Positions 10,240 to 19,161 are shown, counted from the stretch's first letter. The stretch: DNA of 38,584 bases from Bacteroidaceae bacterium (GCA_024688885.1 JAILDV010000009.1:1-38584), one strand, 5' to 3'. Notes: generated by a model not told the origin, from the sequence alone. Numbers and translations are program-made.

Positions 10240-11187
10240 TTACGAATTAGCCCAGCTCACTCTCTTTTGGTCACCGATGATGTCCTGCACCTCCTTCACC
10301 AAATTCCAGTCGGGCTCTTCGTTTGCCCACTCGATGTTGCGTTTCACGTTGGCTGGATTTGCCGATGAGAACAGGGTGCCTGCAATACGGGTGTTGCTTG
10401 CAGAGTATTGGATGGCAAGTCGCTCGATAGGGTAGCCCTTCTCGGCACAGTGCTGGGCTGCCTTGGCACATACGTCCACCAATGGTTTGGGTGCTGGATG
10501 CCAATCTGGCACTCCACGTACGGTGAGCAGACCCATGCTCAGAGGGGAGGCATTGATGATGCCGATGCCCTTGCTCTCGAAGAAATCCATGAAGTCTGTC
10601 AGTTTGTCGTCGTTCAGGCAGTAGTGGCAGAAGTTCAGGATGCTCTCCACAGTGCCTTCCTCTGAATGCTCAACCACCCATTTCAGGTTTTCCAACTGCA
10701 AGTCGGTGATGCCCACGTGGCCCACCACACCTTTCTTCTTCAGTTCCACCAAAGCTGGCAGGGTCTCATCCACCACTTTCTGCAAACCACCTTCCATGGC
10801 AGCCTGAAACTCGATGTCGTGCACATTGATGAGGTCGATATAGTCGATGTTCAGACGCTCCATGCTCTCATACACACTCTCTGTGGCACGTTTGCCGGAG
10901 TAGTCCCAAGTGTTCACGCCATCTTTGCCATAGCGTCCCACTTTCGTACTCAAGAAATACTTGTCGCGAGGAATGATTTTCAGCGCTTTGCCCAACACTG
11001 TCTCAGCCTTGTAGTGGCCATAATATGGACTTACATCAATGAAGTTGATGCCGCCCTCAATGGCTGTTTCCACAGCTTTGATGCTTTCAGTCTCTTTGGT
11101 CTCATGAAAAACGCTTCCGAGCGATGAGGCTCCGAAACACAGATGGGAAATCTTCATTCCCGTCTTACCAAGTTCTGTATATCTCAT
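10240..11187 (-). CDS. Aldo/keto reductase, probable L-fucose 1-dehydrogenase
   Basis: A 315-residue single-domain AKR with the full catalytic tetrad: D51, Y56 (NFIDVSPYYG), K82 (FLSTKVGRYG) and H123 (LINVHDIEF). It resembles the AKR branch containing L-galactose dehydrogenase and bacterial L-fucose/D-threo-aldose 1-dehydrogenases. These oxidise the sugar C1 to a lactone with NAD(P)+. It is the first structural gene after the AraC-type regulator and is followed 8 nt later by the lactonase-like gene, consistent with consecutive steps. The gap in front carries TAnnTTTG -7 boxes. It is a cytoplasmic enzyme. Substrate assignment rests on context. Confidence 0.82.
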   Translation of the reverse strand: MRYTELGKTGMKISHLCFGASSLGSVFHETKETESIKAVETAIEGGINFIDVSPYYGHYKAETVLGKALKIIPRDKYFLSTKVGRYGKDGVNTWDYSGKRATESVYESMERLNIDYIDLINVHDIEFQAAMEGGLQKVVDETLPALVELKKKGVVGHVGITDLQLENLKWVVEHSEEGTVESILNFCHYCLNDDKLTDFMDFFESKGIGIINASPLSMGLLTVRGVPDWHPAPKPLVDVCAKAAQHCAEKGYPIERLAIQYSASNTRIAGTLFSSANPANVKRNIEWANEEPDWNLVKEVQDIIGDQKRVSWANS

Positions 11188-11215
11188 ATAGGTATGGGGT
11201 TTAATTTGTCCGTTG

Positions 11216-11223
11216 CAAAGGTA
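11216..11223 (-). promoter_or_regulatory. -7 box upstream of the aldo/keto reductase
   Basis: TACCTTTG on the minus strand lies 28 nt before the ATG at 11187. A second candidate, TATCTTTG, lies at 11260-11267. Neither has a clean TTTG about 19-20 nt upstream, as expected if the adjacent AraC-type protein activates the promoter. Confidence 0.55.
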
Positions 11224-11280
11224 CAGACTTCTACCCCAATGTTATCGGATAATAAAAAACAAAGATAGGACAATGTTGCC

Positions 11281-12180
11281 CTACCTCATTGTGTGCCGAT
11301 ACTCTTGCGGTGTTCTGCCCGTCAGTTTCTTGAAGAGTCGTATGAAATACGAGTGGTCGTTGAACCCTAATGTGTAAGCCACCTCCTTTACCGGCATGTC
11401 CTCTGTCAGCAGCATCAGTTGTGCCCGTTCCATCTTCTTGCGGTTGATGTATTGCAAAGGCGACACACCGAAATGTTGCTTGAACATGCGGATGAAATAG
11501 GGCTTCGTCACACACGCCAACGCTGCCAGGTTTGTTATGTCGATGTTTTCGTAGATGTTGCCGTGAATGTGGTTCAGCACCTTCACCATCCTTTCATCTT
11601 TTGTCCACACCTTCTCGGTTGCCTCTTCCATGAACCTTGAGAACAACATCAGGATGCCGCCTCTCAGCTGCATCTTCTCATGGAGGGGAAGAGCATTATA
11701 GCGGCGCACATAGTCGGTGAACTTTGTCGTGTTGTCATAAGAGCGTGGGTCGCTTCCCGGCAGACGCGCCTCGGGATGCCTGCGACACATGTCAGCCATC
11801 AGCCCTTCGTCGCCCTCTTGGGCAGCCACTTCTCTGGGAAGATCATAGCGCTCGAACACGTCTGTCTCCTTCTTGAATCCTTCATACACATGCAGATAAT
11901 AATGACAGAACACGCCGTCGCACTCATAAGAATGCACGGTATAGGCTGGTATGATGTAAAGATGGTGTGGACGTAAGTTGATGATGGTGTGGGTGGAAGC
12001 GAATCCTCCTTCTGATGAAGAGGTGAGGGGATTTTCAAGATGCAACCGTGCACTGCCCTCCGTCACATAATAGATGCGCGTGAAGGGCGATTGCACTCCC
12101 TGCCAGTTCCAGTCGCCGTCGTGATGGGCAAATCCCACGTTCAGCACCAACAAATTCAGACTTTCAATAGGCATTTGCAT
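11281..12180 (-). CDS. AraC-family transcriptional regulator of the fucose locus
   Basis: A protein of 299 residues from ATG 12180. The frame extends to a TTG at 12213, but the ATG is preferred because it sits directly before the conserved-looking ESLNLLVLNVGFAHHDGDW segment. An N-terminal cupin-like sensor domain (about 20-120: FTRIYYVTEGSARLHLE, HHLYIIPAYTVHSY) is followed by two helix-turn-helix motifs in the last 100 residues (ITNLAALACVTKPYFIRMFK and VKEVAYTLGFNDHSYFIRLF). Such proteins usually activate neighbouring sugar genes when the sugar binds the cupin. It lies 93 nt upstream of the aldo/keto reductase and divergent from a GH30 enzyme, so it may control both directions. Confidence 0.88.
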   Translation of the reverse strand: MQMPIESLNLLVLNVGFAHHDGDWNWQGVQSPFTRIYYVTEGSARLHLENPLTSSSEGGFASTHTIINLRPHHLYIIPAYTVHSYECDGVFCHYYLHVYEGFKKETDVFERYDLPREVAAQEGDEGLMADMCRRHPEARLPGSDPRSYDNTTKFTDYVRRYNALPLHEKMQLRGGILMLFSRFMEEATEKVWTKDERMVKVLNHIHGNIYENIDITNLAALACVTKPYFIRMFKQHFGVSPLQYINRKKMERAQLMLLTEDMPVKEVAYTLGFNDHSYFIRLFKKLTGRTPQEYRHTMR

Positions 12181-12283
12181 AGGTAGTAAGGATTTTTGGG
12201 TTTGGCTTGCCAATGATGCTTACGCTCGGCATAGTTCAAACAAGTTTGCTCTCTGCACTCGCTGAATTGCATCTTTCAATTTG

Positions 12284-12291
12284 CAAAGGTA
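12284..12291 (-). promoter_or_regulatory. -7 box for the AraC-type regulator
   Basis: TACCTTTG on the minus strand lies about 100 nt before the chosen start codon at 12180. No -33 TTTG is seen, because the upstream sequence is the heptamer tract at 12301-12336. Confidence 0.55.
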
Positions 12292-12300
12292 GTGAAGAAT

Positions 12301-12336
12301 TAGAAATTAGGAATTAGGAATTGGAAATTATTTGCT
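12301..12336. repeat. Phased heptamer tract (GAATTAG)n
   Basis: Units near GAATTAG, AAATTAG, GAATTAG, GAATTGG and AAATTAT repeat with a 7-nt period between the divergent AraC and GH30 promoters. On the other strand they read CTAATTC, which recalls the CTAAACT tracts elsewhere in the window. Confidence 0.55.
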
Positions 12337-12408
12337 ATTCAGAGTGTTTTTTCGTTGAAAAAGTAACAATTCCTCCTTCCTCCTTCTTCATTCCTCATGA
12401 AATTTTCC

Positions 12409-12416
12409 TACCTTTG
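12409..12416 (+). promoter_or_regulatory. -7 box for the GH30 gene
   Basis: TACCTTTG lies 22 nt before the ATG at 12439, giving a leader of roughly 15 nt. No clear TTTG at -33, so activation by the divergent AraC-type protein is plausible. Confidence 0.6.
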
Positions 12417-12438
12417 TCCCCACTAACGCAAACATGAT

Positions 12439-14007
12439 ATGAAAGGCTTTACTAACACCATTTTGATGGGTGCCGCGTTGTTCTGCATGGTGGGGCATGT
12501 GGCGGCACAGAAAACGACTTCTTTTACGGTGACGAACCATGTACAACAGACCATTGACGGATTTGGTGCCAGCGATGCGTGGAGCATGTGGCAGATAGGG
12601 GAGTGGGAGGACTCTTTGCAGACAAAGGTGGCAGATTGGCTCTTCTCGTCGGATGTTTTTGCTGATGGTTCTCCGAAAGGCATCGGATTGAGCATCTGGC
12701 GTTTCAATGCAGGGGCTGGCAGTGCGACGCAGGGTGATGCGGCACAAATCAACCGAGACACGCGTACGGAGTTTTTTGAAAAGCAGACGGGACAGCGGCG
12801 TTTCCTGAAATTGGCAAAGGAACGTGGTGTTCCCACCTTCTTGGCATTCTATAACTCTCCTCCTGTCTATCTGACTCAGAATGGGCTTGCCACCAACACG
12901 GGGCGTGGGGGAACTTTCAACTTGAAAGAGGATGCTTATGACGATTTTGCAGTTTATATCGCAGACATGCTGCAAGCGGCTGAACGTGAGGATGGTATCC
13001 ACTTTGAGTATGTGTGTCCCGTGAACGAACCTGATGGACATTGGAACTGGTTAGGTCCGAAGCAAGAGGGTTCGCCTGCCACGAACAGGGAAATCGCACA
13101 CATCGCCCGTGAGATGAGCCGTGTGTTTCAGCAACGCAGCATCACGACGAAGATATTGGTGAACGAGTCGAGTGACTTTCGTTGCATGTTTGCCACCCAC
13201 CAGACGGATTGGCAGCGTGGCTATGAGATTCAAGCCTTCTGGAATCCTGACTCTGCAGATACTTACGTGGGCAATCTGCCGAACATCGCCAAGGTGATGG
13301 CAGGTCATTCTTATTGGACGAACACACCCATTCTCAAACCGGGTGACAGAGGATATGAACGTGTCGGGTTGTATGGCTACAGAAAGAGGCTGAAGGAGGA
13401 ATTTGCTAAGGTGGATGCCGATTTTTGGATGACTGAACTCTGCATTATGTCGAACGATGAGGAGATTCATGGTGGTGGCGGTTTCGACTTTTCGATGGAG
13501 GAGGCACTCTATGTGGCACGTGTGATGCACTATGACCTGACGGTTGCCAATGCCCGTTCGTGGCAGTGGTGGCGTGCTGCCGGTGGCAATTACAAGGATG
13601 GCCTGATTCGTATGTATGTGAGAGGAGAACGTATAGGTGGGCGTGGACAAAGGCGTGAAGCTTTGCAGGAAAATAGGGTGCGCGACTCCAAACTGATGTG
13701 GACAATGGGTAACTTCTCCCGCTTTGTACGTCCCGGCGCTGTGCGTCTTGATGTGGAAGGAAAGATGGAAGTGGACGGCTTGATGCTCTCTGCCTATAAG
13801 AACACGGATGGCACCCTTGCCATTGTCGCCATTAACTACAGCAAAGAAGACCATCCCATCAGCATTGATGCGTCAGGGATGAAGAATGCCACAGCATATC
13901 GCACCTCTGATGTGGAAGGCGAAAATCTGAAGCATGTGGGCAAAGTGGACATGAAGAAACTCGTCTTGCCAGCCCGTTCTGTCACTACTTTTGTGGGCAA
14001 AAAGTAA
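12439..14007 (+). CDS. Secreted GH30-family glycoside hydrolase
   Basis: A 522-residue secreted enzyme. Residues 1-24 are a signal peptide ending HVAAQ. The TIM barrel begins with QTIDGFGASDAW and GIGLSIWRFNAGAG, typical of GH30. The predicted acid/base is E197 (CPVNEPDGHWNW) and the nucleophile E333 (DFWMTELCIMSN). A C-terminal beta-sandwich (about 425-520) ends with PARSVTTFVGKK, as in other GH30 proteins. The closest activity types are endo-beta-1,6-galactanase and related exo-enzymes, so galactan or arabinogalactan side chains are possible substrates; this is inference. The gene is divergent from the AraC regulator and the fucose locus, suggesting joint use with the fucosidase and beta-galactosidase. 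The upstream ATG at 12434 runs into a stop at once, so 12439 is the start. Confidence 0.83.
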   Translation: MKGFTNTILMGAALFCMVGHVAAQKTTSFTVTNHVQQTIDGFGASDAWSMWQIGEWEDSLQTKVADWLFSSDVFADGSPKGIGLSIWRFNAGAGSATQGDAAQINRDTRTEFFEKQTGQRRFLKLAKERGVPTFLAFYNSPPVYLTQNGLATNTGRGGTFNLKEDAYDDFAVYIADMLQAAEREDGIHFEYVCPVNEPDGHWNWLGPKQEGSPATNREIAHIAREMSRVFQQRSITTKILVNESSDFRCMFATHQTDWQRGYEIQAFWNPDSADTYVGNLPNIAKVMAGHSYWTNTPILKPGDRGYERVGLYGYRKRLKEEFAKVDADFWMTELCIMSNDEEIHGGGGFDFSMEEALYVARVMHYDLTVANARSWQWWRAAGGNYKDGLIRMYVRGERIGGRGQRREALQENRVRDSKLMWTMGNFSRFVRPGAVRLDVEGKMEVDGLMLSAYKNTDGTLAIVAINYSKEDHPISIDASGMKNATAYRTSDVEGENLKHVGKVDMKKLVLPARSVTTFVGKK

Positions 14008-14024
14008 ATAATGTGGAAAAAAGT

Positions 14025-14055
14025 TTTGCCAAAACGAGAAAAGATTGTACCTTTG
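14025..14055 (+). promoter_or_regulatory. Promoter of the leu operon
   Basis: TTTG (14025-14028), 19 nt, then TACCTTTG (14048-14055) is a near-ideal Bacteroidota promoter. The transcript would start near 14062, about a dozen bases before the leader-peptide ATG. Confidence 0.85.
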
Positions 14056-14073
14056 CATCCAAATTTGTGAATA

Positions 14074-14169
14074 ATGGCAACATACAGTAACACATCGCTT
14101 CTGAACCTTTTGGCACTACGACTTACGAAGTCGGAGGTGAGAAAGGTGCGTATGTGTTCGTGTGCATAG
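14074..14169 (+). CDS. Leucine-rich leader peptide of the leu operon (LeuL-like)
   Basis: A 31-codon open reading frame from ATG 14074 to TAG 14167. Codons 9-17 read Leu-Leu-Asn-Leu-Leu-Ala-Leu-Arg-Leu, six leucines in nine codons, using CTT, CTG, TTG and CTA. It lies between a strong promoter and a terminator hairpin 110 nt before leuA. This is the arrangement of ribosome-mediated attenuation: scarce charged leucyl-tRNA stalls the ribosome on these codons. The peptide itself probably has no other function. It shows no homology to the E. coli leader that I can recognise; only the logic is shared. Confidence 0.88.
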   Translation: MATYSNTSLLNLLALRLTKSEVRKVRMCSCA

Positions 14170-14220
14170 CGATATAAATTAAATGTTTAACCTTTCTCAC
14201 AACTGTGGGGAAGGTTTTAC
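14098..14220 (+). promoter_or_regulatory. Leucine transcription attenuator (regions 1-4)
   Basis: Four segments are visible. Region 1 (14105-14110) can pair with region 2 (14142-14147), enclosing a perfect 6-bp hairpin at 14119-14133. Region 2 (14137-14147) is an exact 11-nt complement of region 3 (14190-14200), forming the antiterminator. Region 3 with region 4 (14189-14200 and 14205-14216) forms a 12-bp stem, including two G-U pairs, with an AACT loop and a T-rich tail: the terminator. Stalling at the Leu codons would mask region 1 and favour antitermination. Confidence 0.87.
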
Positions 14221-14226
14221 TTTTAT
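14189..14226 (+). terminator. Attenuator terminator hairpin
   Basis: A 12-bp stem (14189-14200 with 14205-14216) with loop AACT is followed by TTTTACTTTTAT. It ends about 50 nt before leuA and would stop transcription when leucine is plentiful. Confidence 0.85.
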
Positions 14227-14278
14227 ATGGGCTTATGCTTGTGCCTCATGGTGGTGAGAACTAAAAACTAAATTAAAT

Positions 14279-15781
14279 ATGGCAGATAGATTATTTATTT
14301 TTGACACAACGCTCCGCGATGGCGAGCAGGTGCCAGGATGTCAGCTCAACACGGTTGAGAAGATTCAGGTGGCTAAGCAGTTGGAGGCGCTGGGCGTCGA
14401 TGTCATCGAGGCTGGTTTCCCTATCTCCAGCCCTGGCGATTTCAACAGTGTGGTAGAGATTTCGAAGGCTGTGACATGGCCTACCATCTGTGCGCTGACC
14501 CGTGCAGTGGAGAAGGACATAGACGTGGCTGCTGAGGCGCTTCAATATGCCAAGCACAAGCGCATCCATACGGGTATCGGCACAAGCCCCTCTCATATCA
14601 AGTACAAGTTCAATTCCACGCCTGAAGAGATTATCGAACGTGCGGTGGCTGCGGTGAAGTATGCCAAGAAGTACGTGGAGGATGTGGAGTTCTACGCTGA
14701 GGATGCTGGTCGTACTGACAACGAGTATCTGGCTCGTGTGATAGACGCTGTGACGAAGGCTGGTGCAACAGTTTGTAACATACCCGACACGACGGGTTTC
14801 CGTGTGCCCAACGAGTATCATGAGAAAATCAAGTACCTGTATGAGCACGTGGATGCTTTTGCTGCCGGTAAGTCTATCCTCTCAACCCACTGCCACAACG
14901 ACCTCGGTATGGCTACAGCCAATACGGTGGCAGGTGTGCTGGGTGGTGCGCGTCAGGTGGAGGTGACTATCAACGGTATTGGTGAACGTGCTGGTAACAC
15001 CTCGTTGGAAGAGATTGCCATGATTTTCAAGACTCACCCTGATTTGGGCATTGAAACAAATATCAATACGACCAAGATTTACCCGACGAGCCGTATGGTG
15101 TCGAGCCTCATGAACATGCCTGTGCAGCCAAACAAGGCGATTGTCGGCAAGAACGCGTTTGCACACTCAAGCGGTATTCATCAGGATGGTGTGTTGAAGA
15201 ATGCTTCGACCTACGAAATCATGGATCCCAAGGATGTGGGTATCGATGACAATGCTATTGTGCTGACAGCTCGCTCTGGTCGTGCCGCTCTGAAGCATCG
15301 TCTGCATGTGAATGGTGTGGAATTGGAGGGTGAGAAACTCGACCAAGTTTATGAGGAATTCCTGAAGTTGGCAGATAAGAAGAAGGAGGTGACGGATGAT
15401 GACATCCTTGTGTTGGCAGGTGCAGAGCGCAGTGCCACTCATAACGTGAAGCTTGACTATCTGCAGGTGACTACAGGTAAGGGTGTCCGTTCTGTGGCAT
15501 CCATTGGTTTGCAGGTGGCAAATGAACACTTCGAAGCTGCTGCGTCGGGTAATGGTCCTGTGGATGCTGCCATCAATGCGCTGAAGTGTGTCATCAAGCG
15601 CAAGATGACGCTGAAGGAATTCACCATTCAGGCTCTCTCGAAGGGTTCTGACGACATGGGTAAGGTGCACATGCAGGTGGAATACAATGGTCATCTCTAC
15701 TACGGCTTTGGCGCCAACACCGACATCGTTACCGCATCCGTAGAAGCATATATTGATTGTATCAATAAATTCCGCAACTGA
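14279..15781 (+). CDS. leuA: 2-isopropylmalate synthase
   Basis: A 500-residue cytoplasmic enzyme that condenses acetyl-CoA with 2-oxoisovalerate, the first committed step of leucine synthesis. The HMGL-like catalytic barrel covers about 5-270, with [13 protein letters not shown] at residues 8-20, the metal-binding [10 protein letters not shown], and [11 protein letters not shown] linker and the LeuA allosteric dimer domain follow (about 355-495, [20 protein letters not shown]), which normally gives leucine feedback inhibition. Length is normal for the long LeuA class. It is first in the operon, preceded by the attenuator and followed 3 nt later by leuC. The second LeuA-like protein at 22479 is distinct. 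Confidence 0.95.
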   Translation: MADRLFIFDTTLRDGEQVPGCQLNTVEKIQVAKQLEALGVDVIEAGFPISSPGDFNSVVEISKAVTWPTICALTRAVEKDIDVAAEALQYAKHKRIHTGIGTSPSHIKYKFNSTPEEIIERAVAAVKYAKKYVEDVEFYAEDAGRTDNEYLARVIDAVTKAGATVCNIPDTTGFRVPNEYHEKIKYLYEHVDAFAAGKSILSTHCHNDLGMATANTVAGVLGGARQVEVTINGIGERAGNTSLEEIAMIFKTHPDLGIETNINTTKIYPTSRMVSSLMNMPVQPNKAIVGKNAFAHSSGIHQDGVLKNASTYEIMDPKDVGIDDNAIVLTARSGRAALKHRLHVNGVELEGEKLDQVYEEFLKLADKKKEVTDDDILVLAGAERSATHNVKLDYLQVTTGKGVRSVASIGLQVANEHFEAAASGNGPVDAAINALKCVIKRKMTLKEFTIQALSKGSDDMGKVHMQVEYNGHLYYGFGANTDIVTASVEAYIDCINKFRN

Positions 15782-15784
15782 ACA

Positions 15785-17176
15785 ATGGGAAAGACATTAT
15801 TTGATAAAATATGGGATGCTCACGTGGTACAAAACGTGGAGGATGGTCCCACACAATTGTACATCGACCGCTTGTATGCACATGAGGTGACAAGCCCGCA
15901 GGCGTTTGACACGCTGAGAGACAAGAACATCAAGGTGTTCCGTCCTGATCATGTGGTGGCAATGCCTGACCATAACACACCTTCCGACCAACAGGAGGTC
16001 ATCAACGACCCTGTAGGTGGCAAGCAGGTGGAAACTCTTGCCAAGAACTGTGCTGAGTTTGGTATCAAGCACTTTGCGATGGGTACGAAAGACAATGGTA
16101 TCATTCATGTGGTAGGTCCCGAGAAGGCACTCTCATTGCCGGGCATGACGATTGTGTGTGGTGACTCACACACCTCAACACATGGTGCAGTGGGTGCCAT
16201 TGCAATGGGTATCGGTACCAGCGAGGTGGCTCAGGTGCTCGCTTCTCAGTGCATTCTGCAGAGCAAACCCAAGACCATGCGCATCAATGTTGAGGGCACA
16301 CTGCCTGAAGGAACGACGGCTAAGGATGTGGCCCTCTACATCATGGCACAGATGACCACCAGCGGTGCTACGGGTTATGCTGTGGAATACGCTGGTTCTG
16401 CTGTGCGAAACATGAGCATGGAAGGTCGTCTGACCCTTTCAAATCTCTCTATCGAGATGGGTAGCCGTGCAGGTTTGATTGCTCCCGATGAGACCACTTT
16501 TGCATATCTGAAAGGTCGTGAATATGCACCTAAGGGTGAAGATTGGGACAAGGCAGTGGAAGAGTGGAAAAAACTCTACTCTGACGAGGATGCCGTATTT
16601 GATAAGGAGGTGACTTATCGTGCAGAGGATATTGCACCACGCATCACATACGGAACAAATCCTGGTGCTGGCATTGCTGTTGATGAGTGCATCCCGACAT
16701 TGGAAGAGATTCCAGAGGCTGACCGCTCTCAGTTCCTCAGCATGTTGGAATATATGCAGTTTGAACCTGGACAGAAACTGGAAGGCGTGCCTGTTGACTA
16801 CTGCTTCCTCGGTGCTTGCACCAATGGTCGTATCGAAGACTTCCGTGCCTTTGCTTCTATCGTGAAAGGAAAGAAGAAGGCTGACAATGTGGTGGCTTGG
16901 CTTGTTCCTGGCTCATGGCTTGTGCGTCAGCAAATCATTGATGAGGGCATTGACAAGATTTTGGAAGAGGCAGGTTTCGAACTTCGTCTCCCATCATGTT
17001 CTGCTTGTCTTGCCATGAACCCTGATAAGGTGCCAGCTGGCAAACTCGCTATCTCTACCAGCAACCGCAACTTCGTCGGTCGTCAAGGTCCTGGTGCCCG
17101 CACCATCCTTGCTTCGCCTCTTGTTGTGGCAGCATCAGCAATCACAGGAGTAGTAACTGACCCAAGAAAATTGTAA
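15785..17176 (+). CDS. leuC: 3-isopropylmalate dehydratase large subunit
   Basis: A 463-residue aconitase-superfamily subunit that, with LeuD, isomerises 2- to 3-isopropylmalate. The [4Fe-4S] ligands are C345 (LGACTNGR), C405 and C408 ([11 protein letters not shown]), at almost the same positions as in E. coli Leu[14 protein letters not shown] and [12 protein letters not shown] are typical family motifs. Start and stop lie 3-4 nt from leuA and leuD, indicating one transcript and probably coupled translation. Its partner LeuD here carries a membrane domain, so the heterodimer may be membrane-associated. Confidence 0.96.
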   Translation: MGKTLFDKIWDAHVVQNVEDGPTQLYIDRLYAHEVTSPQAFDTLRDKNIKVFRPDHVVAMPDHNTPSDQQEVINDPVGGKQVETLAKNCAEFGIKHFAMGTKDNGIIHVVGPEKALSLPGMTIVCGDSHTSTHGAVGAIAMGIGTSEVAQVLASQCILQSKPKTMRINVEGTLPEGTTAKDVALYIMAQMTTSGATGYAVEYAGSAVRNMSMEGRLTLSNLSIEMGSRAGLIAPDETTFAYLKGREYAPKGEDWDKAVEEWKKLYSDEDAVFDKEVTYRAEDIAPRITYGTNPGAGIAVDECIPTLEEIPEADRSQFLSMLEYMQFEPGQKLEGVPVDYCFLGACTNGRIEDFRAFASIVKGKKKADNVVAWLVPGSWLVRQQIIDEGIDKILEEAGFELRLPSCSACLAMNPDKVPAGKLAISTSNRNFVGRQGPGARTILASPLVVAASAITGVVTDPRKL

Positions 17177-17180
17177 AGTT

Positions 17181-18359
17181 ATGGCTAAAGAAAAATTCGA
17201 CATCATCCAGTCAACCTGCATTCCTATTCAGATTGACAACTGCAATACAGACCTGATCATCCCAGCCCGCTACTTGGCAAGCACGACACGTGACCCCAAG
17301 TTTTTCGGCGATGCCTTCATGCACGACCTCCGTTTCGATGCTGATGGCAATGCTGTGGCAGACTTTGTGATGAACCAACCCGAATATGCTGAAGCACCTC
17401 GCAAGGGTGTGCACGAAATTATTGTGGGTGGTCAGAACTGGGGTTCTGGTTCTTCTCGTGAACATGCTGCATGGGCGATTGCCGGCTATGGTGTGCGTGT
17501 GGTTATCTCCAGCTCTTTTGCTGATATCCATCGTAACAACCTCCTCAACTGCTTCGTGCTGCCCGTCATTGTCAGCAAGGAGTTCCAGCAGGAGCTTTTC
17601 GACAGCATCGCAGCTAATCCTCAGACCGAGGTGAAGGTGGACGTACCTAACCAGACAGTGACTAATCTCGCAACAGGTCACTCTGACCATTTCGATATCA
17701 ACTCCTACAAGAAGTACTGTCTCATGAATGCTTACGACGACATCGATTTCCTTCTCTCTAATAAAGATAAGATTGAGGCATACGAAGGACAGGGTGAAGC
17801 TCCTGCAGAGGATGCCGCTGTAGTGGAGGAAACTGATTTTCAGGAGCCGGTTGCCCCGGCATACGTTGAGGCTACCAACGAGGCTCCAGCAGAAGAGCCT
17901 GCAGAAGAAGTCGCTCCCATCGAAGTGACCACGCATCATGAGAGTGAGCCTTTCGTACCTAAGCAATTGTTGCCCATCAATCGTGGATTGGCAAAGTTCT
18001 TCTTGTTGAGCATGGTCACATTAGGTATTTATGGCATTGTTGTGCTTGCTCAGATTTCGAGTGAAATCAACACCGTTGCCACCCGATATGATGGTCGTAA
18101 GACTACCAACTATCTATGGTTCTTCTTCCTTTGGGGATGGCTCACTGGTGGCATCGCATTCCTCGTGTGGTTCCACAACCTCAGCAATCGCATCGGCAAC
18201 GAACTCCAGCGCCGTCAGATTCCTTATTCCTTCAGTGCATCTGACTACTGGCTTTGGTGCGTTCTGGGTGCTTTCGTGGGTTTCCTTCCATTGGTGTATA
18301 CCCACAAGCTGCTCACTGCCATGAACATGCTCAATGCAGATTACAACCAGAAGGGATAA
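17181..18359 (+). CDS. leuD: LeuD fused to a C-terminal DUF4234-like membrane domain
   Basis: A protein of 392 residues, about twice the usual LeuD length of roughly 200. Residues 1-203 are a complete small subunit of 3-isopropylmalate dehydratase, with NTDLIIPARYL and the swivel-domain motif GGQNWGSGSSREHAAWAI (83-100). Residues 204-262 are an acidic linker rich in Pro, Ala and Glu. Residues 263-392 resemble DUF4234: three hydrophobic helices near 272-292, 311-331 and 354-377, with VTLGIYG, WFHNLSNRIGNELQRR and YSFSASDYWLW. The junction is in frame with uninterrupted coding sequence. This would anchor a soluble leucine-pathway enzyme to the inner membrane, or the domain could be removed or serve another purpose. 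It is the last gene of the operon, before a strong terminator; leuB is absent. Confidence 0.9.
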   Translation: MAKEKFDIIQSTCIPIQIDNCNTDLIIPARYLASTTRDPKFFGDAFMHDLRFDADGNAVADFVMNQPEYAEAPRKGVHEIIVGGQNWGSGSSREHAAWAIAGYGVRVVISSSFADIHRNNLLNCFVLPVIVSKEFQQELFDSIAANPQTEVKVDVPNQTVTNLATGHSDHFDINSYKKYCLMNAYDDIDFLLSNKDKIEAYEGQGEAPAEDAAVVEETDFQEPVAPAYVEATNEAPAEEPAEEVAPIEVTTHHESEPFVPKQLLPINRGLAKFFLLSMVTLGIYGIVVLAQISSEINTVATRYDGRKTTNYLWFFFLWGWLTGGIAFLVWFHNLSNRIGNELQRRQIPYSFSASDYWLWCVLGAFVGFLPLVYTHKLLTAMNMLNADYNQKG

Positions 18360-18381
18360 CAGTTTTTACGTGATATACAAT

Positions 18382-18422
18382 AAGCGGCACTAAGTTCGAT
18401 GAAACTTGGTGCCGCTTTTTTG
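18382..18422 (+). terminator. Intrinsic terminator of the leuACD operon
   Basis: AGCGGCAC and GTGCCGCT pair, extended by AAGTT/AACTT, and a run of T residues follows. It lies 23 nt after the leuD stop and confirms that the operon ends without leuB. Confidence 0.88.
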
Positions 18423-18445
18423 CTTGTCACAAAGGGGAAAGTGTG

Positions 18446-19087
18446 CTATTTGATGTATTGCATAATCAAGTCAGCCACTTCGTCCTCTGTATGTCCTGCC
18501 ATAGAGATGACAAGATCGTAGTTGCGCGTGTCGTAACGTGAGGTTTTGGCATATTTATTCACGTAGCGTTCACGCATCTTGTCCACTTTCTTGATGACGT
18601 CTTCAGCCGCTTCTCGACTGAGCATCTGCTTTTTCATCACACGTTGAATGCGCTGCTCCATTGGAGCTTGAATCAGAATGCTCATGTGGTTGGGGTGGTT
18701 GACAAATACGGCAAAGCCTAAACGACCAGTGATAATGCATGACTCCTCCTCGGCAATCTCAGACAATATCTTTTTCTCTGTTTCATACATCTCGTCAGTT
18801 GTCAGCACATCAGGCTCGTCGAGTGCAGAGATTTCATTGTAGTACATTGTCTTTGATTTCTCGGCGAGGATAAAGCCACGTGCAAATTCTGCCCACCAGC
18901 TGTGGTTCCTTCCTTTCAGGTTCTCGATTTCTTCTACAGTGAGGTTATACTTCTCTTCCAAGGCCTTGATGAGTGCCTTGTCATAGAACCTTACACCTAA
19001 CTTAGCCGCCAGTTTCTCACCGACAGTGCGGCCACCGCTACCTAACTCGCGGTTGATGGTGATAACAAATTTCTCGTTCTTGTTCAT
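18446..19087 (-). CDS. Cytidylate kinase-like family protein
   Basis: A 213-residue P-loop protein. It opens with TINRELGSGGRTVGEKLAAKLGV (residues 10-32), the nucleotide-binding signature of the cytidylate-kinase-like family common in Bacteroidota and Firmicutes. Further on are IITGRLGFAVFVNHPNHMSILIQAPMEQRIQRV and an RDYVNKY-like segment (RERYVNKYAKTSRYDTRNYDLVIS), comparable to the LID and C-terminal parts of NMP kinases. True Cmk converts CMP to CDP; members of this paralogous family have no firmly known substrate. It stands alone on the minus strand between leuD and a lipoprotein gene, each separated by a terminator. Confidence 0.82.
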   Translation of the reverse strand: MNKNEKFVITINRELGSGGRTVGEKLAAKLGVRFYDKALIKALEEKYNLTVEEIENLKGRNHSWWAEFARGFILAEKSKTMYYNEISALDEPDVLTTDEMYETEKKILSEIAEEESCIITGRLGFAVFVNHPNHMSILIQAPMEQRIQRVMKKQMLSREAAEDVIKKVDKMRERYVNKYAKTSRYDTRNYDLVISMAGHTEDEVADLIMQYIK

Positions 19088-19122
19088 ATCCTGCTATTTT
19101 GTGATTTGTTCAATGGTTGGGG

Positions 19123-19150
19123 CAAAGGTGCACACTTTTTCTGATGCAAA
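19123..19150 (-). promoter_or_regulatory. Probable promoter of the cytidylate-kinase-like gene
   Basis: On the minus strand TTTG (19150-19147), 16 nt, then CACCTTTG (19130-19123), one base off the TAnnTTTG consensus and with short spacing. It lies 36 nt before the start codon. Confidence 0.45.
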
Positions 19151-19161
19151 AAATGTTTGAC

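Noticed and set aside
17780-17960. LeuD length as a frameshift or sequencing artefact
   Set aside because: The frame runs through an acidic low-complexity linker into a recognisable membrane domain without change of frame. A frameshift would be expected to leave a broken motif or a start codon with its own promoter. It still deserves a read check.
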